From Martelella sp. AD-3 (GTDB lineage Bacteria; Pseudomonadota; Alphaproteobacteria; Rhizobiales; Rhizobiaceae), in the NCBI RefSeq assembly GCF_001578105.1, contig NZ_CP014275.1, positions 4,365,001-4,429,000 of the forward strand: a DNA stretch of 64,000 nucleotides, in the 5' to 3' direction. The notes under the pieces are model-generated. The model made no database searches, was not told the DNA's origin, and saw only the letters and a list, made by a program, of their open reading frames with translations. Below, piece after piece: positions 14,816 through 24,947 of this stretch. A program made the translations under genes and the position numbers. Position 1 is the first letter of the stretch; the number at the start of each line of letters is the position of its first letter.

Positions 14816-14870
14816 TAGGTATAAAAATTAGACCTAGTGTCAATAAGGCAAGTGTGGTAATCTAGGTATC
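14816..14870. promoter_or_regulatory. TAGGT repeats in the OYE/HxlR divergent promoter
   Basis: TAGGT (14816-14820) and ACCTA (14832-14836) form an inverted repeat. The first element recurs as TAGGTATC at 14863-14870. HxlR-type regulators bind such short dyads next to their own genes. Confidence 0.5.
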
Positions 14871-14884
14871 CTGGAGGTAACCCT

Positions 14885-15277
14885 ATGGATCAAACTGTCA
14901 GATCATGTCCGCAATTCAGCGCCAACTGCATCGGCCGCGAAATATTGGACCAGATATCGGGGAAGTGGTCGATCATGACGCTTTCAGCGCTTGCTTATGG
15001 GCCGCTTCGCTTCAATGCGATCCGACGCGACCTTGAGGGCATTACCCAGAAAGCGCTGACCGATACGTTGCGGCGGCTCGAACGCAACGGTCTCGTCGAG
15101 CGCAAGGTGCTGGATACGGCGCCCGTCGGAGTGGAATATGCGCTGACGCCGCTCGGCGCGTCGCTGAAGCAGCTTTATTGCGCGATCTATCAATGGGCGC
15201 GCGACAATAGCGACGAGATTGTCGATTCGCGCGCGCGGTTCGATGAAAAGGCGAAGCGGCGGACGGCGGCCGCCTAG
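14885..15277 (+). CDS. HxlR-family transcriptional regulator
   Basis: A 130-residue winged-helix protein. The HxlR core is seen at about residues 16-105, including SGKWSIMTLSALAYGPLRFN, the recognition helix GITQKALTDTLRRLERNGLV and the wing VGVEYALTPLG. Cys8 and Cys15 near the N-terminus (RSCPQFSANCIG) match the redox-sensing cysteine position of HypR/QorR-type regulators. With the divergent flavin ene-reductase, this suggests an electrophile or disulfide stress switch. The start ATG at 14885 has GGAGGT upstream. Confidence 0.88.
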   Translation: MDQTVRSCPQFSANCIGREILDQISGKWSIMTLSALAYGPLRFNAIRRDLEGITQKALTDTLRRLERNGLVERKVLDTAPVGVEYALTPLGASLKQLYCAIYQWARDNSDEIVDSRARFDEKAKRRTAAA

Positions 15278-15323
15278 TGCATCGGGCGAAAAAGCGGTAT
15301 CCGGTTTTTGGCAATCCGACGAT
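15278..15323. repeat. Degenerate RIME-like intergenic repeat
   Basis: The stretch beginning TGCATCGGGCGAAAAAGCGG shares the GCATCGG..GAAAA.CGG.ATC....TTTT pattern of the better copies at 35372, 37733 and 62238. It lies between the convergent hxlR and APH-like genes. Confidence 0.5.
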
Positions 15324-16142
15324 CTAGAAGAATTCGTCCAGCGTTCGGTAATACCGCATGCGTGCCGCATCCGGTGCAGAAAGCCCGTAGGATTTCAGAA
15401 ATCCGGCAACAGCTTCCGCGCCGAAATTGCTCTGGATGCTGCTGACGGCAATTGCGATATCCTGATAGCGATCTGCGACACCGAGACGACCGCAATCGAT
15501 GTAACCGGAAAACCCTTCGGCGGTTGCCATGAAATTCGGCATCGAGGCATCGCCATGGGTCACGACGATATCGGTTTCCTGGGGCCTGTTCGCGGTGAGC
15601 CAGGCAAACAGCTCTTGCGCGCCCGCGTCCCGGTTGTCGTCGTCGAAATCGTCTTCGTCCACGAGGCCGGCGCGCATGCGGGCTTCGGCAAGCCGCAACC
15701 GGTTCTCCAGACGATGATCGAAGGGGCAGCCGGCCACCGGTTGCGCATGGAGGGTGCGCAGCGCCGAGGCGGCGAACTCCACTCTGGCCAGCACGGGAAT
15801 ATCGTCGGCGCGCGCGAGATCGCTGCCGGAAAGCGCACTCATCAGCAGGAAATGCCGGCCGCCGCCGGTCTCAAAGACGATAGGGGTAGGCGATGCCAAC
15901 CCCTCACGACGCAGCCATGAAAGCCGCTCGACTTCTGCCGGGAGCTCGGAAAACGCTCCCGCGATCTCGCTTTTGAGAACAACATTGGGCCGGCCGGCGG
16001 CACGCAACAGGAAGACATCCGCAGAGGAGCAGCCGATATCGACGCCTTCCCAGTCATAGCCCGCAAGCCTCCTCGCAAGGCCTGCGGGGAGCACAGCGGG
16101 ATCGATGCCGGGCGTCTCTGGCTGGTCAGCGGTTGTCGTCAT
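15324..16142 (-). CDS. APH(3')-like aminoglycoside phosphotransferase
   Basis: About 272 residues of the APH(3') kinase family. GYDWEGVDIGCSSADVF, CPFDHRLENRLRLAEARM and a C-terminus ending in LDEFF follow NPTII (APH(3')-II) closely from memory. Catalytic HGDASMPN (Brenner loop, Asp base) and the metal-binding IDCGRLGVADRYQDIA are intact. Several ATGs are possible: 16142 (chosen; its N-terminus is nearest to NPTII), 16154 (with GAAGG upstream) and 16163. All overlap the end of trcR, so the gene is read with trcR. No transposase or integron is nearby, so it looks resident. Activity on kanamycin or neomycin is inference. Confidence 0.85.
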   Translation of the reverse strand: MTTTADQPETPGIDPAVLPAGLARRLAGYDWEGVDIGCSSADVFLLRAAGRPNVVLKSEIAGAFSELPAEVERLSWLRREGLASPTPIVFETGGGRHFLLMSALSGSDLARADDIPVLARVEFAASALRTLHAQPVAGCPFDHRLENRLRLAEARMRAGLVDEDDFDDDNRDAGAQELFAWLTANRPQETDIVVTHGDASMPNFMATAEGFSGYIDCGRLGVADRYQDIAIAVSSIQSNFGAEAVAGFLKSYGLSAPDAARMRYYRTLDEFF

Positions 16143-16833
16143 CCTCGTCTTCATCGCCTTCATTGTTCAGCGAGGCAAAGCGCGAGAACACCTCGTCGGC
16201 GGACATGCCCTTGTCTTCCTGCGATGCGTTGACGCTGTCGCCGAGGCTTTCCATCTCGCTTGCGGAAGCCAGGCGGGCATTGTCGAGTTCCTCGGCCGAC
16301 GGGAGAGGGCGGTCCTTGGCCGATTTTTCGACTTCGAGATCAAGGTCTATCTGGCTGCAGAGGCCGAGCGTCACCGGATCCATCGGCGTCAGATTGGCCG
16401 AGTTCCAGTGGGTGCGGTCGCGGATCTGCTCGATCGTCGACTTGGTGGTGCCGACGAGGCGCGAAATCTGCGCGTCCTTCAGTTCCGGGTGGTTGCGCAC
16501 CAGCCACAAAATGGCATTGGGGCGATCCTGACGCTTGGAAACGGGCGTGTAGCGCGGCCCCTTGCGTTTGGATTCCGGCACCCGCACCTTCGGCTCGGAG
16601 AGTTTCAGCTTATGGTTCGGATTGTTCTCCGCGCGCGCGATCTCGTCGCGCGAAAGCTGGCCGGTCGAGATCGGGTCGAGGCCCTTGATGCCCTGCGCGC
16701 TCTCGCCGTCTGCAATGGCCTTGACTTCCAGCGGGTGGAGCTTGCACAACTCGGCAATCTGATCGAACGACAAGGCCGTGTTGTCCACGAGCCATACGGC
16801 TGTCGCCTTGGGCATAAGCAGCTTTTGTGCCAT
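16126..16833 (-). CDS. trcR: Cell-cycle transcriptional regulator TrcR (DUF1013)
   Basis: A 235-residue alphaproteobacterial DUF1013 protein. It has two HTH-like parts: AVWLVDNTALSFDQIAELC (about 12-32) and AILWLVRNHPELKDAQISRL (about 105-125, followed by VGTTKSTIEQI). An acidic, disordered C-terminal tail ends in EDEDDDNR. TrcR family members are conserved essential-type regulators in Hyphomicrobiales and Caulobacterales. The ATG at 16833 (MAQKLLMPKAT) is chosen on conservation and an AAGGA upstream; a longer frame starting at 16941 is not supported. It overlaps the downstream APH-like gene. Confidence 0.88.
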   Translation of the reverse strand: MAQKLLMPKATAVWLVDNTALSFDQIAELCKLHPLEVKAIADGESAQGIKGLDPISTGQLSRDEIARAENNPNHKLKLSEPKVRVPESKRKGPRYTPVSKRQDRPNAILWLVRNHPELKDAQISRLVGTTKSTIEQIRDRTHWNSANLTPMDPVTLGLCSQIDLDLEVEKSAKDRPLPSAEELDNARLASASEMESLGDSVNASQEDKGMSADEVFSRFASLNNEGDEDEDDDNR

Positions 16834-17031
16834 TGGATAAAGTCCTTCTGTCGTCCGCGCCGGTGTCGCGGTCCGTGGGTTTTTGCCACAATTTCCGGGA
16901 ATAGTTGGGGCCCATATAATCCCTTCGCGCTTCGAATGCAATCATGTCGAAACAATTGACGAATGTCTTATTGAAGACATCGCACGAGCCTGTATGAATG
17001 GGGCAACGGAGGAATTTTCGAGGAGGAAAGT

Positions 17032-18990
17032 ATGTCAGGCAAGACATATCCGGTTTTGAAGCCGGCAAAGACGCGCGCTCTGATCGATGCGAACAAATAC
17101 GAGAAATGGTATCAGGAAAGCGTTGAGGAGCCGGAGATCTTCTGGGACCGTCATGGCCGGCGGATCGACTGGTTCAAGCCCTATACCAAGGTCAAGAACA
17201 CGTCGTTCACCGGCCGGGTCTCGATCAAGTGGTTCGAGGACGGGCAGACCAATGTCTCCTATAACTGCATCGACCGGCACCTGAAGACGCACGGGGAACA
17301 GACCGCCATCATCTGGGAAGGCGACAACCCCTATATCGACAAGAAGATCACCTATAACCAGCTTTACGATCAGGTCTGCCGCATGGCGAACGTGATGAAG
17401 AAGCACGGCGTCAAGAAGGGCGACCGGGTGACGATCTACATGCCGATGGTGCCGGAAGCAGCCTTCGCGATGCTCGCCTGCGCGCGCATCGGCGCCATCC
17501 ATTCGGTGGTCTTCGCCGGCTTCTCGCCGGAGGCGCTGGCCGGGCGCATCGTCGATTGTGAATCGACCTTCGTGATCACCTGCGACCAGGGCGTGCGCGG
17601 CGGCAAGCCGATCCAGCTGAAGGAAAATGTCGACCTCGCCATCGATATCGCGGCAAAGCAATATGTCATGGTCAACCACGTGCTCTGCGTGCGCCGCACC
17701 GGCGGTCATGTCGGCTGGGCGCGCGGTCGCGACCTCTGGTATCACGAGGAAATCAAGACGGTGAAGGGCGATTGCCCGCCGGTGAAGATGCGGGCGGAAG
17801 ATCCGCTGTTCATCCTCTATACGTCCGGCTCGACGGGCAAGCCGAAGGGCGTGCTGCACACCACCGGCGGCTATCTCGTCTGGGCCTCGATGACGCATGA
17901 ATATGTGTTCGACTACAAGGAGGGCGAGATCTTCTGGTGCGCGGCCGATGTCGGCTGGGTCACCGGTCACTCCTATATCGTCTACGGGCCGCTCGCCAAT
18001 TGCGCGACGACGGTGATGTTCGAAGGGGTCCCGACCTTCCCGGATTCCGGCCGCTTCTGGGAGGTGGTCGACAAGCACCAGGTCAATATCCTCTACACCG
18101 CTCCGACGGCGATCCGCGCGCTGATGGGGGCTGGCGACGATCTGGTGAAGAAATCCTCGCGTGAGAGCCTGCGCCTGCTCGGCTCGGTCGGCGAGCCGAT
18201 CAATCCGGAAGCCTGGGAATGGTATTACCGCGTCGTCGGCGAGGAACGCTGCCCGATCGTCGATACCTGGTGGCAGACGGAAACCGGGGGCATGATGATC
18301 ACGCCGCTGCCGGGCGTGACCGACCTGAAGCCCGGTTCGGCCACCAAGCCCTTCTTCGGGGTCAAGCCGCAGCTGGTGGACAACGAGGGCAAGGTGCTGG
18401 AAGGCGCGGCCGACGGCAATCTCTGCCTCACCGACAGCTGGCCGGGGCAGGCGCGCTCGGTCTATGGCGATCATCACCGTTTCGTCCAGACCTATTTCTC
18501 CACCTATAAGGGGAAGTATTTCACCGGCGACGGCTGCCGGCGCGACGAGGACGGCTATTACTGGATCACCGGCCGCGTCGATGACGTACTCAACGTTTCC
18601 GGCCACCGTCTCGGCACGGCGGAAATCGAGAGCGCGCTGGTCTCGCATCATTTCGTGTCCGAGGCCGCGGTCGTCGGCTATCCGCATCCGGTCAAGGGGC
18701 AGGGCATTTATTGCTATGTGACGCTGATGAGCGAACATGAGCCTGATGAGGCCCTGCGCCAGGAGCTGATCAAGTGGGTCCGGGCCGAGATCGGCCCGAT
18801 CGCGACGCCGGACAAGATCCAGTTCGCGCCCGGTCTGCCGAAGACGCGTTCCGGCAAGATCATGCGCCGCATCCTGCGCAAGATCGCCGAGGATGACTTC
18901 GGTGCGCTTGGGGACACCTCGACGCTCGCCGACCCCGGCGTCGTCGACGACCTCATCGAGAACCGCCAGAACAAGACAAAGGCGGCGTGA
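17032..18990 (+). CDS. acsA: Acetyl-CoA synthetase
   Basis: A 652-residue ANL-superfamily ligase that activates acetate to acetyl-CoA via acetyl-AMP. The P-loop [15 protein letters not shown] is near residue 265, the WWQTETGG adenylate motif near 415, and the acetylatable catalytic lysine lies in [13 protein letters not shown] near 610. The length is that of Acs. The start ATG at 17032 follows GAGGAGG. It is divergent from trcR. A TATAAT at 16915-16920 is a candidate -10 with a weak TTTCCG 17 bases upstream. A perfect hairpin follows the stop. Confidence 0.97.
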   Translation: MSGKTYPVLKPAKTRALIDANKYEKWYQESVEEPEIFWDRHGRRIDWFKPYTKVKNTSFTGRVSIKWFEDGQTNVSYNCIDRHLKTHGEQTAIIWEGDNPYIDKKITYNQLYDQVCRMANVMKKHGVKKGDRVTIYMPMVPEAAFAMLACARIGAIHSVVFAGFSPEALAGRIVDCESTFVITCDQGVRGGKPIQLKENVDLAIDIAAKQYVMVNHVLCVRRTGGHVGWARGRDLWYHEEIKTVKGDCPPVKMRAEDPLFILYTSGSTGKPKGVLHTTGGYLVWASMTHEYVFDYKEGEIFWCAADVGWVTGHSYIVYGPLANCATTVMFEGVPTFPDSGRFWEVVDKHQVNILYTAPTAIRALMGAGDDLVKKSSRESLRLLGSVGEPINPEAWEWYYRVVGEERCPIVDTWWQTETGGMMITPLPGVTDLKPGSATKPFFGVKPQLVDNEGKVLEGAADGNLCLTDSWPGQARSVYGDHHRFVQTYFSTYKGKYFTGDGCRRDEDGYYWITGRVDDVLNVSGHRLGTAEIESALVSHHFVSEAAVVGYPHPVKGQGIYCYVTLMSEHEPDEALRQELIKWVRAEIGPIATPDKIQFAPGLPKTRSGKIMRRILRKIAEDDFGALGDTSTLADPGVVDDLIENRQNKTKAA

Positions 18991-18997
18991 TCGTGAA

Positions 18998-19024
18998 GCG
19001 GAAAGCCGTCAGACGGCTTTCCGC
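18998..19024 (+). terminator. Hairpin after acsA
   Basis: GCGGAAAGCCGTC (18998-19010) and GACGGCTTTCCGC (19012-19024) are perfect complements around one base, a strong stem starting 8 bases after the acsA stop. No T-run follows. Confidence 0.6.
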
Positions 19025-19050
19025 GCCTTGGTGTCGGGGAGGAGAATCGG

Positions 19051-19545
19051 ATGCACCGGATCGGCATTGCCGCAGGGCTGTTTCTCGCGGCGACAGGCAC
19101 CCTCGCGGACGATCTGAAACCCGGATGGAGCGTGCAGTTTCATCAGGATATTTTCGACAGGACGATCGTGCCGCTGGCCATTGCCAGCGAGGAAGGCGAT
19201 GATTTCGACAAGGCCTCGCTCGGCGCGGTCTGCTCGCAAGAGGGTGATGTCATCATCTTCTTCCAACCCAGGCGTTTCATGTTCTTTGAGACATCAGCCA
19301 AGCTTGCCCTGCGATCGGGCGACACGGTTGCCGAATATGATTTCGTTGCGGAAAAGATTCCTGCCTTCGGCAGTCTTCTGGCCGTCGATTCCGATCGGTC
19401 GCAAAAGATCATGACGCTCTTTGCCGATGCGGACGGTGCCGATATCGCCTTCCGGACGGAAGACAAGAACGGCCTGATCAGCAGTATCGGCGCCGGCAAG
19501 ACCTTCGAGATCGTCAAAACCGACTGTCCGGGCCCGGCGGGGTAG
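19051..19545 (+). CDS. Secreted hypothetical protein
   Basis: A 164-residue protein with an N-terminal signal peptide (MHRIGIAAGLFLAATGTLAD, cleavage expected near residue 19) and a mainly beta-rich mature part with two cysteines (Cys about 62 in GAVCSQEGD and Cys about 159 in KTDCPG) that could form a disulfide in the periplasm. I do not recognise the family. The start ATG at 19051 follows GGGGAGGAG. It lies alone between acsA and a DeoR operon, so context gives no function. Confidence 0.65.
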   Translation: MHRIGIAAGLFLAATGTLADDLKPGWSVQFHQDIFDRTIVPLAIASEEGDDFDKASLGAVCSQEGDVIIFFQPRRFMFFETSAKLALRSGDTVAEYDFVAEKIPAFGSLLAVDSDRSQKIMTLFADADGADIAFRTEDKNGLISSIGAGKTFEIVKTDCPGPAG

Positions 19546-19746
19546 GCATCGGCGTCGACGGGGCCGGTCCGGGCAGTCGATGCCGACCGGATGCCCTTCC
19601 TTCTCGCGGGCCATCCTTCCTTTTCGTCTTGCAAGCCGCTGCATTGCTTGCGGGCACGGTTTGCTTCAGCCATCACTACCGCCTGTCCGGTTTCCGTGCA
19701 GACGGCGGCAAGCGGAATCGAGCTTCTTGGCGCTGTTTTCCCTTGC

Positions 19747-19785
19747 ATGCACGTTCAAACCGGAATATGCACGTTTCTGCACGAT
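19747..19785 (+). promoter_or_regulatory. ATGCACGTT direct repeats upstream of the DeoR gene
   Basis: ATGCACGTT occurs at 19747-19755 and 19767-19775, with CTGCACGAT at 19777-19785. Spacings of 20 and 10 bases place the copies on one helix face. The repeats end 12 bases before the regulator's ATG. DeoR-family repressors bind phased direct repeats, so autoregulation is likely. Confidence 0.6.
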
Positions 19786-19797
19786 TTGGGCGAGGCC

Positions 19798-20568
19798 ATG
19801 CATCTGATCCGCGAAAGACAGGACATCATTCTCCAACGGCTGAAGGCCGGCAACCGGGTTCTGGCGGCTGATCTCGCGGTGGAATTCGCCGTGTCCGAGG
19901 ACACGATCCGCCGGGACCTGAGGGAGATGGCCGCACGCGGGCTTTGCGAGCGCGTCTATGGCGGAGCTTTGCCCTTGGCGCCGGCCGCCGGGCCGCTGAA
20001 GGCGCGCGACAACAAGGATGACGCCGAAAAGAAAGCGCTTGGCCGCCTGCTTGCCGGTGAAATCCATGACGGCATGAGCGTTTTCCTTGATGCCTCCAGC
20101 ACGAACATCGCCGCCGCCCGCGCCCTGCCGGAAAATCTTCGCGGCGTCATCGTCACCAATGCGCCGGCGATCGCGGCCGCCCTCGACGGGCACCGGACGC
20201 TTGACGTGATCATGGTTGGCGGCCGCATCCACCGCGAGGTCGGCGGCGCGGTCGGCGCGCGCGCGATCGAGGATCTCCAGGCGTTTCATTTCGATCTCTG
20301 CCTGCTCGGCGCCTGCGGCGTCGACGTCGAGGCGGGGCTCACCTGCTTTCACTACGAGGACGCGCTGTTCAAGCGGGAGGCTGCGGCCTGCGCGCGCCGG
20401 GTGGTAACGGCGATGACGGCGGGGAAGTTTTCAACCCGCGCGCCCTGCGGCGTGATCGCGCTCGACGCCCTCGATGCGCTCGTGGTCACCGCCTCGCTCG
20501 ATCCTGCGGCCCGCGCGGCGCTTGCGGAAACGGGTCTGGACCTGATCTGCGAGGAGGATTGCCGATGA
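19798..20568 (+). CDS. DeoR/GlpR-family transcriptional regulator
   Basis: A 256-residue repressor. The DeoR HTH is at 1-55 (RERQDIILQRLKAGNRVLAA, then FAVSEDTIRRDLREMAARGL). The sugar-phosphate sensor domain covers 80-235, with DASSTNIAAARAL and VMVGGRIHREVGGAVG. The ATG at 19798 gives the standard N-terminus; a longer frame upstream is not supported. It is the first gene of an operon with a VOC protein (ATGA overlap) and an MFS transporter (ATGA overlap), so it probably controls uptake or efflux of a sugar or sugar phosphate. Confidence 0.9.
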   Translation: MHLIRERQDIILQRLKAGNRVLAADLAVEFAVSEDTIRRDLREMAARGLCERVYGGALPLAPAAGPLKARDNKDDAEKKALGRLLAGEIHDGMSVFLDASSTNIAAARALPENLRGVIVTNAPAIAAALDGHRTLDVIMVGGRIHREVGGAVGARAIEDLQAFHFDLCLLGACGVDVEAGLTCFHYEDALFKREAAACARRVVTAMTAGKFSTRAPCGVIALDALDALVVTASLDPAARAALAETGLDLICEEDCR

Positions 20569-20960
20569 GCGATGCGCGGATTGCCCATGTCGCGGTCTGG
20601 ACCGGCGACCTCGAACGGATGGCCGGATTTTATCAGCGCGTTTTCGCCGCAGAACCTGGCGAACGCTATGAAAGCCGCCGGAGGCCTGGCTTTGTCTCGC
20701 GCTTCATGAGACTGACGGACGGACCGACAATCGAGATCATGCAGGCGCCCTGGCTGGGCGCGGCGGATGACCCGACTGTCGAAAGACCCGGCTTTGCCCA
20801 TATCGCCATCAGTCTCGGCAGCGTCGCCGCCGTCGATCGTCTGGCGAAAGAGGCGGAGGAGGCCGGTTTTCTGACGAGCCCGCCGCGCCTGACGGGCGAC
20901 GGCTTTTACGAGGCCGTTCTGGCCGACCCGGACGGCAACCTGATCGAAATTACCGCATGA
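20565..20960 (+). CDS. Glyoxalase/VOC-superfamily protein
   Basis: A 131-residue single VOC domain with paired beta-alpha-beta-beta-beta units: IAHVAVWTGDLERMAGFYQR (about 4-24) and FAHIAISLGSVAAVDRL. The metal-ligand positions are His8, Glu (IEIMQ), His (FAHIAI) and Glu (NLIEIT), so it probably binds a divalent metal like lactoylglutathione lyase. The start ATG at 20565 overlaps the deoR stop (ATGA), with GAGGA upstream. The substrate is unknown; operon membership with a DeoR regulator and an MFS protein suggests sugar-derived ketoaldehyde handling. Confidence 0.85.
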   Translation: MSDARIAHVAVWTGDLERMAGFYQRVFAAEPGERYESRRRPGFVSRFMRLTDGPTIEIMQAPWLGAADDPTVERPGFAHIAISLGSVAAVDRLAKEAEEAGFLTSPPRLTGDGFYEAVLADPDGNLIEITA

Positions 20961-22159
20961 CGAGAAGACCAATGACCGAGACTCCGCTAGACGAAATCAG
21001 ACGCCCGCGCCGCTATATGTCGCCCCATCGCCTCGGGGTCTCGCTGCTTTTTCTCATGAACGGCTTTTATATGGGTTCCTGGGCGCCGAAAATCCCGGTC
21101 TTTGCCGAAAAGCTTGGCCTTTCGGAGGGCGAACTCGGGTTGATGATCCTCGTCTTCGGCGTCGGCTCGATCCTGGCGATGCCGCTCACCGGCATCTTCA
21201 ACGCTCGCTACGGCTCGACGAAGGTCGGCAAGGCGGCGGCGCTGATGTTCCTGCCGATGCTGATCCTGCTCACGCTCTCCAACGCGATCTGGCTGGCGGC
21301 TTGTGTGCTTTTCCTGTTCGGCGGGCTTATGGCGTCGATGGACGTATCGATGAATGCCAATACGGTCGCCGTCGAAAAGGTCGAGCACCGGGCGATCATG
21401 TCCTCCTGCCACGCCTTCTGGAGCCTGGGCGGGCTTCTCGGCGCCGGCATGGGCGGCTATCTGATCGAAACGATCGGCCCGCTCGGCCATGCCGTGTTCG
21501 CCACACTTCTTGCCGGGCTTTTCCTCGCCGTCGGCTTTCCGCGCCTCGTTGAGGACACGCCGACGGGCGAGCAGAAGAGCCAGAAGATCCGCCTGCCGAT
21601 GACGCCGCTGCCCTGGCTGATCGGCGTGGTCGCGCTGTTCTCCATGATCCCGGAAGGGGCGATCATGGACTGGAGCGCGCTCTACCTGCGCAATGAACGC
21701 GGCGTCGATATCGCCCTTGCCGGTTTCGGCTTTGCCGCCTTCCAGCTTTCGATGACGACGATGCGCTTTGCAGGCGACCTTGTGCGCGACCGCCTCGGCG
21801 GGGTGACGACGATGCGGATCTGCGCGGTGCTCTCCGTCACGGGCCTCCTGCTTGCAGGCCTCGCGCCATCCACACCGCTGATCATTCTCGGTTTTGCCAT
21901 TGCCGGGCTCGGCATTTCCAACATGGTGCCGATCGCCTTTTCTGCCGCCGGTAATCTGCCGGGCATGGCGCCGGGCATCGGTCTCTCGGTGACGACCACG
22001 CTCGGCTATTCCGGCATTCTCGTCGCCCCGTCGCTGATCGGCTTCCTCGCCGAGCATACGGGCTTCTCGCCGATCTTCACCGGTCTGTCGCTTCTCCATG
22101 TCATCGTCTTCCTGCTGGCGCCGCTTATGGCCTATGCCGACCGCGACCGGGTCGGCTGA
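20957..22159 (+). CDS. MFS transporter (YbjJ/FucP-like)
   Basis: A 400-residue twelve-helix major facilitator. The opening helix region [20 protein letters not shown] and [20 protein letters not shown] resemble YbjJ-type MFS proteins. The middle loop near 205 ([17 protein letters not shown]) separates the two six-helix halves. The start overlaps the VOC gene stop (ATGA). It is the last gene of the deoR-VOC-MFS operon. The substrate is not readable from sequence; the DeoR regulator points to a sugar. Confidence 0.85.
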   Translation: MTRRPMTETPLDEIRRPRRYMSPHRLGVSLLFLMNGFYMGSWAPKIPVFAEKLGLSEGELGLMILVFGVGSILAMPLTGIFNARYGSTKVGKAAALMFLPMLILLTLSNAIWLAACVLFLFGGLMASMDVSMNANTVAVEKVEHRAIMSSCHAFWSLGGLLGAGMGGYLIETIGPLGHAVFATLLAGLFLAVGFPRLVEDTPTGEQKSQKIRLPMTPLPWLIGVVALFSMIPEGAIMDWSALYLRNERGVDIALAGFGFAAFQLSMTTMRFAGDLVRDRLGGVTTMRICAVLSVTGLLLAGLAPSTPLIILGFAIAGLGISNMVPIAFSAAGNLPGMAPGIGLSVTTTLGYSGILVAPSLIGFLAEHTGFSPIFTGLSLLHVIVFLLAPLMAYADRDRVG

Positions 22160-22218
22160 CAGTTGACAAGACCGGGCCATTGTACCACCTGAAAGGCAGA
22201 GCCGTTCCGGAGATGATC

Positions 22219-23478
<1,260 letters not shown>

Positions 23479-23581
23479 GTACGTGTGTCTTTGCCAAAGT
23501 AAAGCTGACGCAATCTCTTGTTGTGCGTGAATCCAATAGCTGGCATGATTCAACAAAGTTTCTCGCAGGCGTTGAGCTCGA

Positions 23582-24301
23582 ATGAACATTGAAAAAAACA
23601 AAAGCGCTGAACTTGTCGGCATCGGAATTTACTCCTCGGCCGAGGCATCTCGTCTGACCTCTATTCCGGCGCCAAAACTTGTGCGTTGGCTCTCCGGGTA
23701 CAAGCGAAGAGGGAAAGACTATCCGCCTCTTTGGAACCCGGAAATAGCGATCGAGGATGAGAAAATCTATCTGAGTTTCAGAGATCTCATGGAAGTCCGT
23801 GTTGCAGATGCTTTCGTTAGGTTCGGCATGCCACCTCAGCATATCCGACGGGCGATATTGCTCGCCCGAGAGGTTCTCGGAAAAACCCATCCGTTGTCGA
23901 CAAATCGGTTTCGTACCGATGGAAGAAGTATCCTTCTCTTTGAAATTGAGAAAGATGAGAACGGCGAAGAGAAAGAGAAATTGCTCAATCTTTTCAGCCG
24001 TCAATATGAATTCAGGGAAGTCATTGATCCTGTGCTGAGAACTGTGGACTTTGGAAACGAGGGCGATCCAATCGTCTGGTGGCCACTTGGCAGGCGTTCC
24101 AGAATCCTCATCGATCCGCAGCGTGCTTTTGGACAGCCAATTGACGCTGCATCTGGTGTGCCGACGACCGTATTGGCGAATGCTGTGCGGCAGGAAGGAG
24201 GCATACATCAGGCGGCAAGGGTTTACGACGTTTCGGAATCTGCTGTTCGCGAAGCATTGGAATTCGAAGAAAAGACACCCAATGCGCGGATGGCAGCGTG
24301 A
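23582..24301 (+). CDS. Antitoxin with N-terminal HTH and C-terminal DUF433
   Basis: A 239-residue protein. Residues about 14-45 (IYSSAEASRLTSIPAPKLVR) look like a MerR/HTH DNA-binding segment. The C-terminal 60 residues (LIDPQRAFGQPIDAASGVPT, then an HTH-like AARVYDVSESAVREALEFE) match DUF433, a known VapB-like antitoxin domain. It is followed at a 4-base overlap by a PIN-like toxin gene, the usual antitoxin-toxin order. Base composition is AT-richer than both flanks (25 G/C of 60 in 23761-23820), which suggests horizontal acquisition. The long N-terminal part is unusual for DUF433 antitoxins, which are commonly much shorter. Confidence 0.75.
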   Translation: MNIEKNKSAELVGIGIYSSAEASRLTSIPAPKLVRWLSGYKRRGKDYPPLWNPEIAIEDEKIYLSFRDLMEVRVADAFVRFGMPPQHIRRAILLAREVLGKTHPLSTNRFRTDGRSILLFEIEKDENGEEKEKLLNLFSRQYEFREVIDPVLRTVDFGNEGDPIVWWPLGRRSRILIDPQRAFGQPIDAASGVPTTVLANAVRQEGGIHQAARVYDVSESAVREALEFEEKTPNARMAA

Positions 24302-24717
24302 ATGTCTTCTTTGACAATTGCACGTCTCCAGTACTGGCAAGAACCCTCGACGGCTTCATCAGCAATTTTGATGACCGGGCATTTCATATCGGCGACATCA
24401 GTGGGATGCCCAACGGGCGGAATGCGTCTGATCTGGACTGGATCCGCTTCCTGAAATCTTCCAACACGCATTGGATTTTTATTTCGAATGACAGAAGAAT
24501 ACTGAAAAACTCTGCTGAACGTATCGCCTTACGTGCTGCCGGGTTGCATGGGTTTGTATTCGCTCAAGGATATCAGAAGATGCCAACGCACCAAGCGGCC
24601 TCAAATCTTATATGGCGCTGGCCTGACATCGTTCATATTACCGAGCTTGTACAAGCTCCGGCCATGCATGAAATTCCTGTCAGTCGTGGCGCAAAACTGA
24701 GATCACTTTCCTTCTGA
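24298..24717 (+). CDS. PIN-like (DUF5615-type) toxin
   Basis: A 139-residue PIN-like nuclease candidate. It opens MNVFFDNCTSPVLARTLDGF, with the acidic Asp6, then ASDLDWIRFLKSSNTHWIFI and SNDRRILK, the typical D...D pattern of DUF5615/VapC-like proteins. The start is GTG at 24298, overlapping the antitoxin stop by 4 bases (GTGA), so the pair is coupled. RNA cleavage activity is inferred from the family only. It shares the AT-rich composition of the antitoxin gene. Confidence 0.72.
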   Translation: MNVFFDNCTSPVLARTLDGFISNFDDRAFHIGDISGMPNGRNASDLDWIRFLKSSNTHWIFISNDRRILKNSAERIALRAAGLHGFVFAQGYQKMPTHQAASNLIWRWPDIVHITELVQAPAMHEIPVSRGAKLRSLSF

Positions 24718-24724
24718 GTCAACC

Positions 24725-24946
24725 TTAACCCCTCTTCACATAAACCCTGCCGCCGCCCTTCTTGCGGCCGGTGTCTTCCACGCCGGGAAAGCGGCCCTTG
24801 CGCACGGCGTTGAGGAATTCGCGGCCAATCTTCACCTTGTCGCCGATAGAGAGCCGGTTCCAGCCTTTGCCGTAAAGTTCCGGGAAATGAAACTCGCCCG
24901 GCTCCTGTGCCAGAAGCCGGTTTGCGATCTCGTCTTCGTCGAGCAT
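24725..24946 (-). CDS. DUF1413 family small protein
   Basis: A 73-residue basic protein with FHFPELYGKGWNRLSIGDKV then IGREFLNAVRKGRFPGVED, the pattern I associate with DUF1413. No function is established. It starts one base after the stop of the LysE gene on the same strand (TGACATG), so it is co-transcribed with LysE. The C-terminus is rich in Lys, Arg and Gly, which suggests nucleic-acid contact, but that is a guess. Confidence 0.7.
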   Translation of the reverse strand: MLDEDEIANRLLAQEPGEFHFPELYGKGWNRLSIGDKVKIGREFLNAVRKGRFPGVEDTGRKKGGGRVYVKRG

Positions 24947-24947
24947 G

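Noticed and set aside
16142..16163. Longer starts of the APH-like kinase at 16154 or 16163
   Set aside because: They are possible, but the length compared with NPTII favours 16142. The choice does not affect the catalytic domain.
17035..18738. Open frame opposite acsA
   Set aside because: It has no domain or ribosome binding site and covers a complete acetyl-CoA synthetase gene.
22163..22186. Promoter of ispG with -35 TTGACA
   Set aside because: A -35 match is present, but no good -10 sits 16-18 bases downstream, so it is not listed as a feature.
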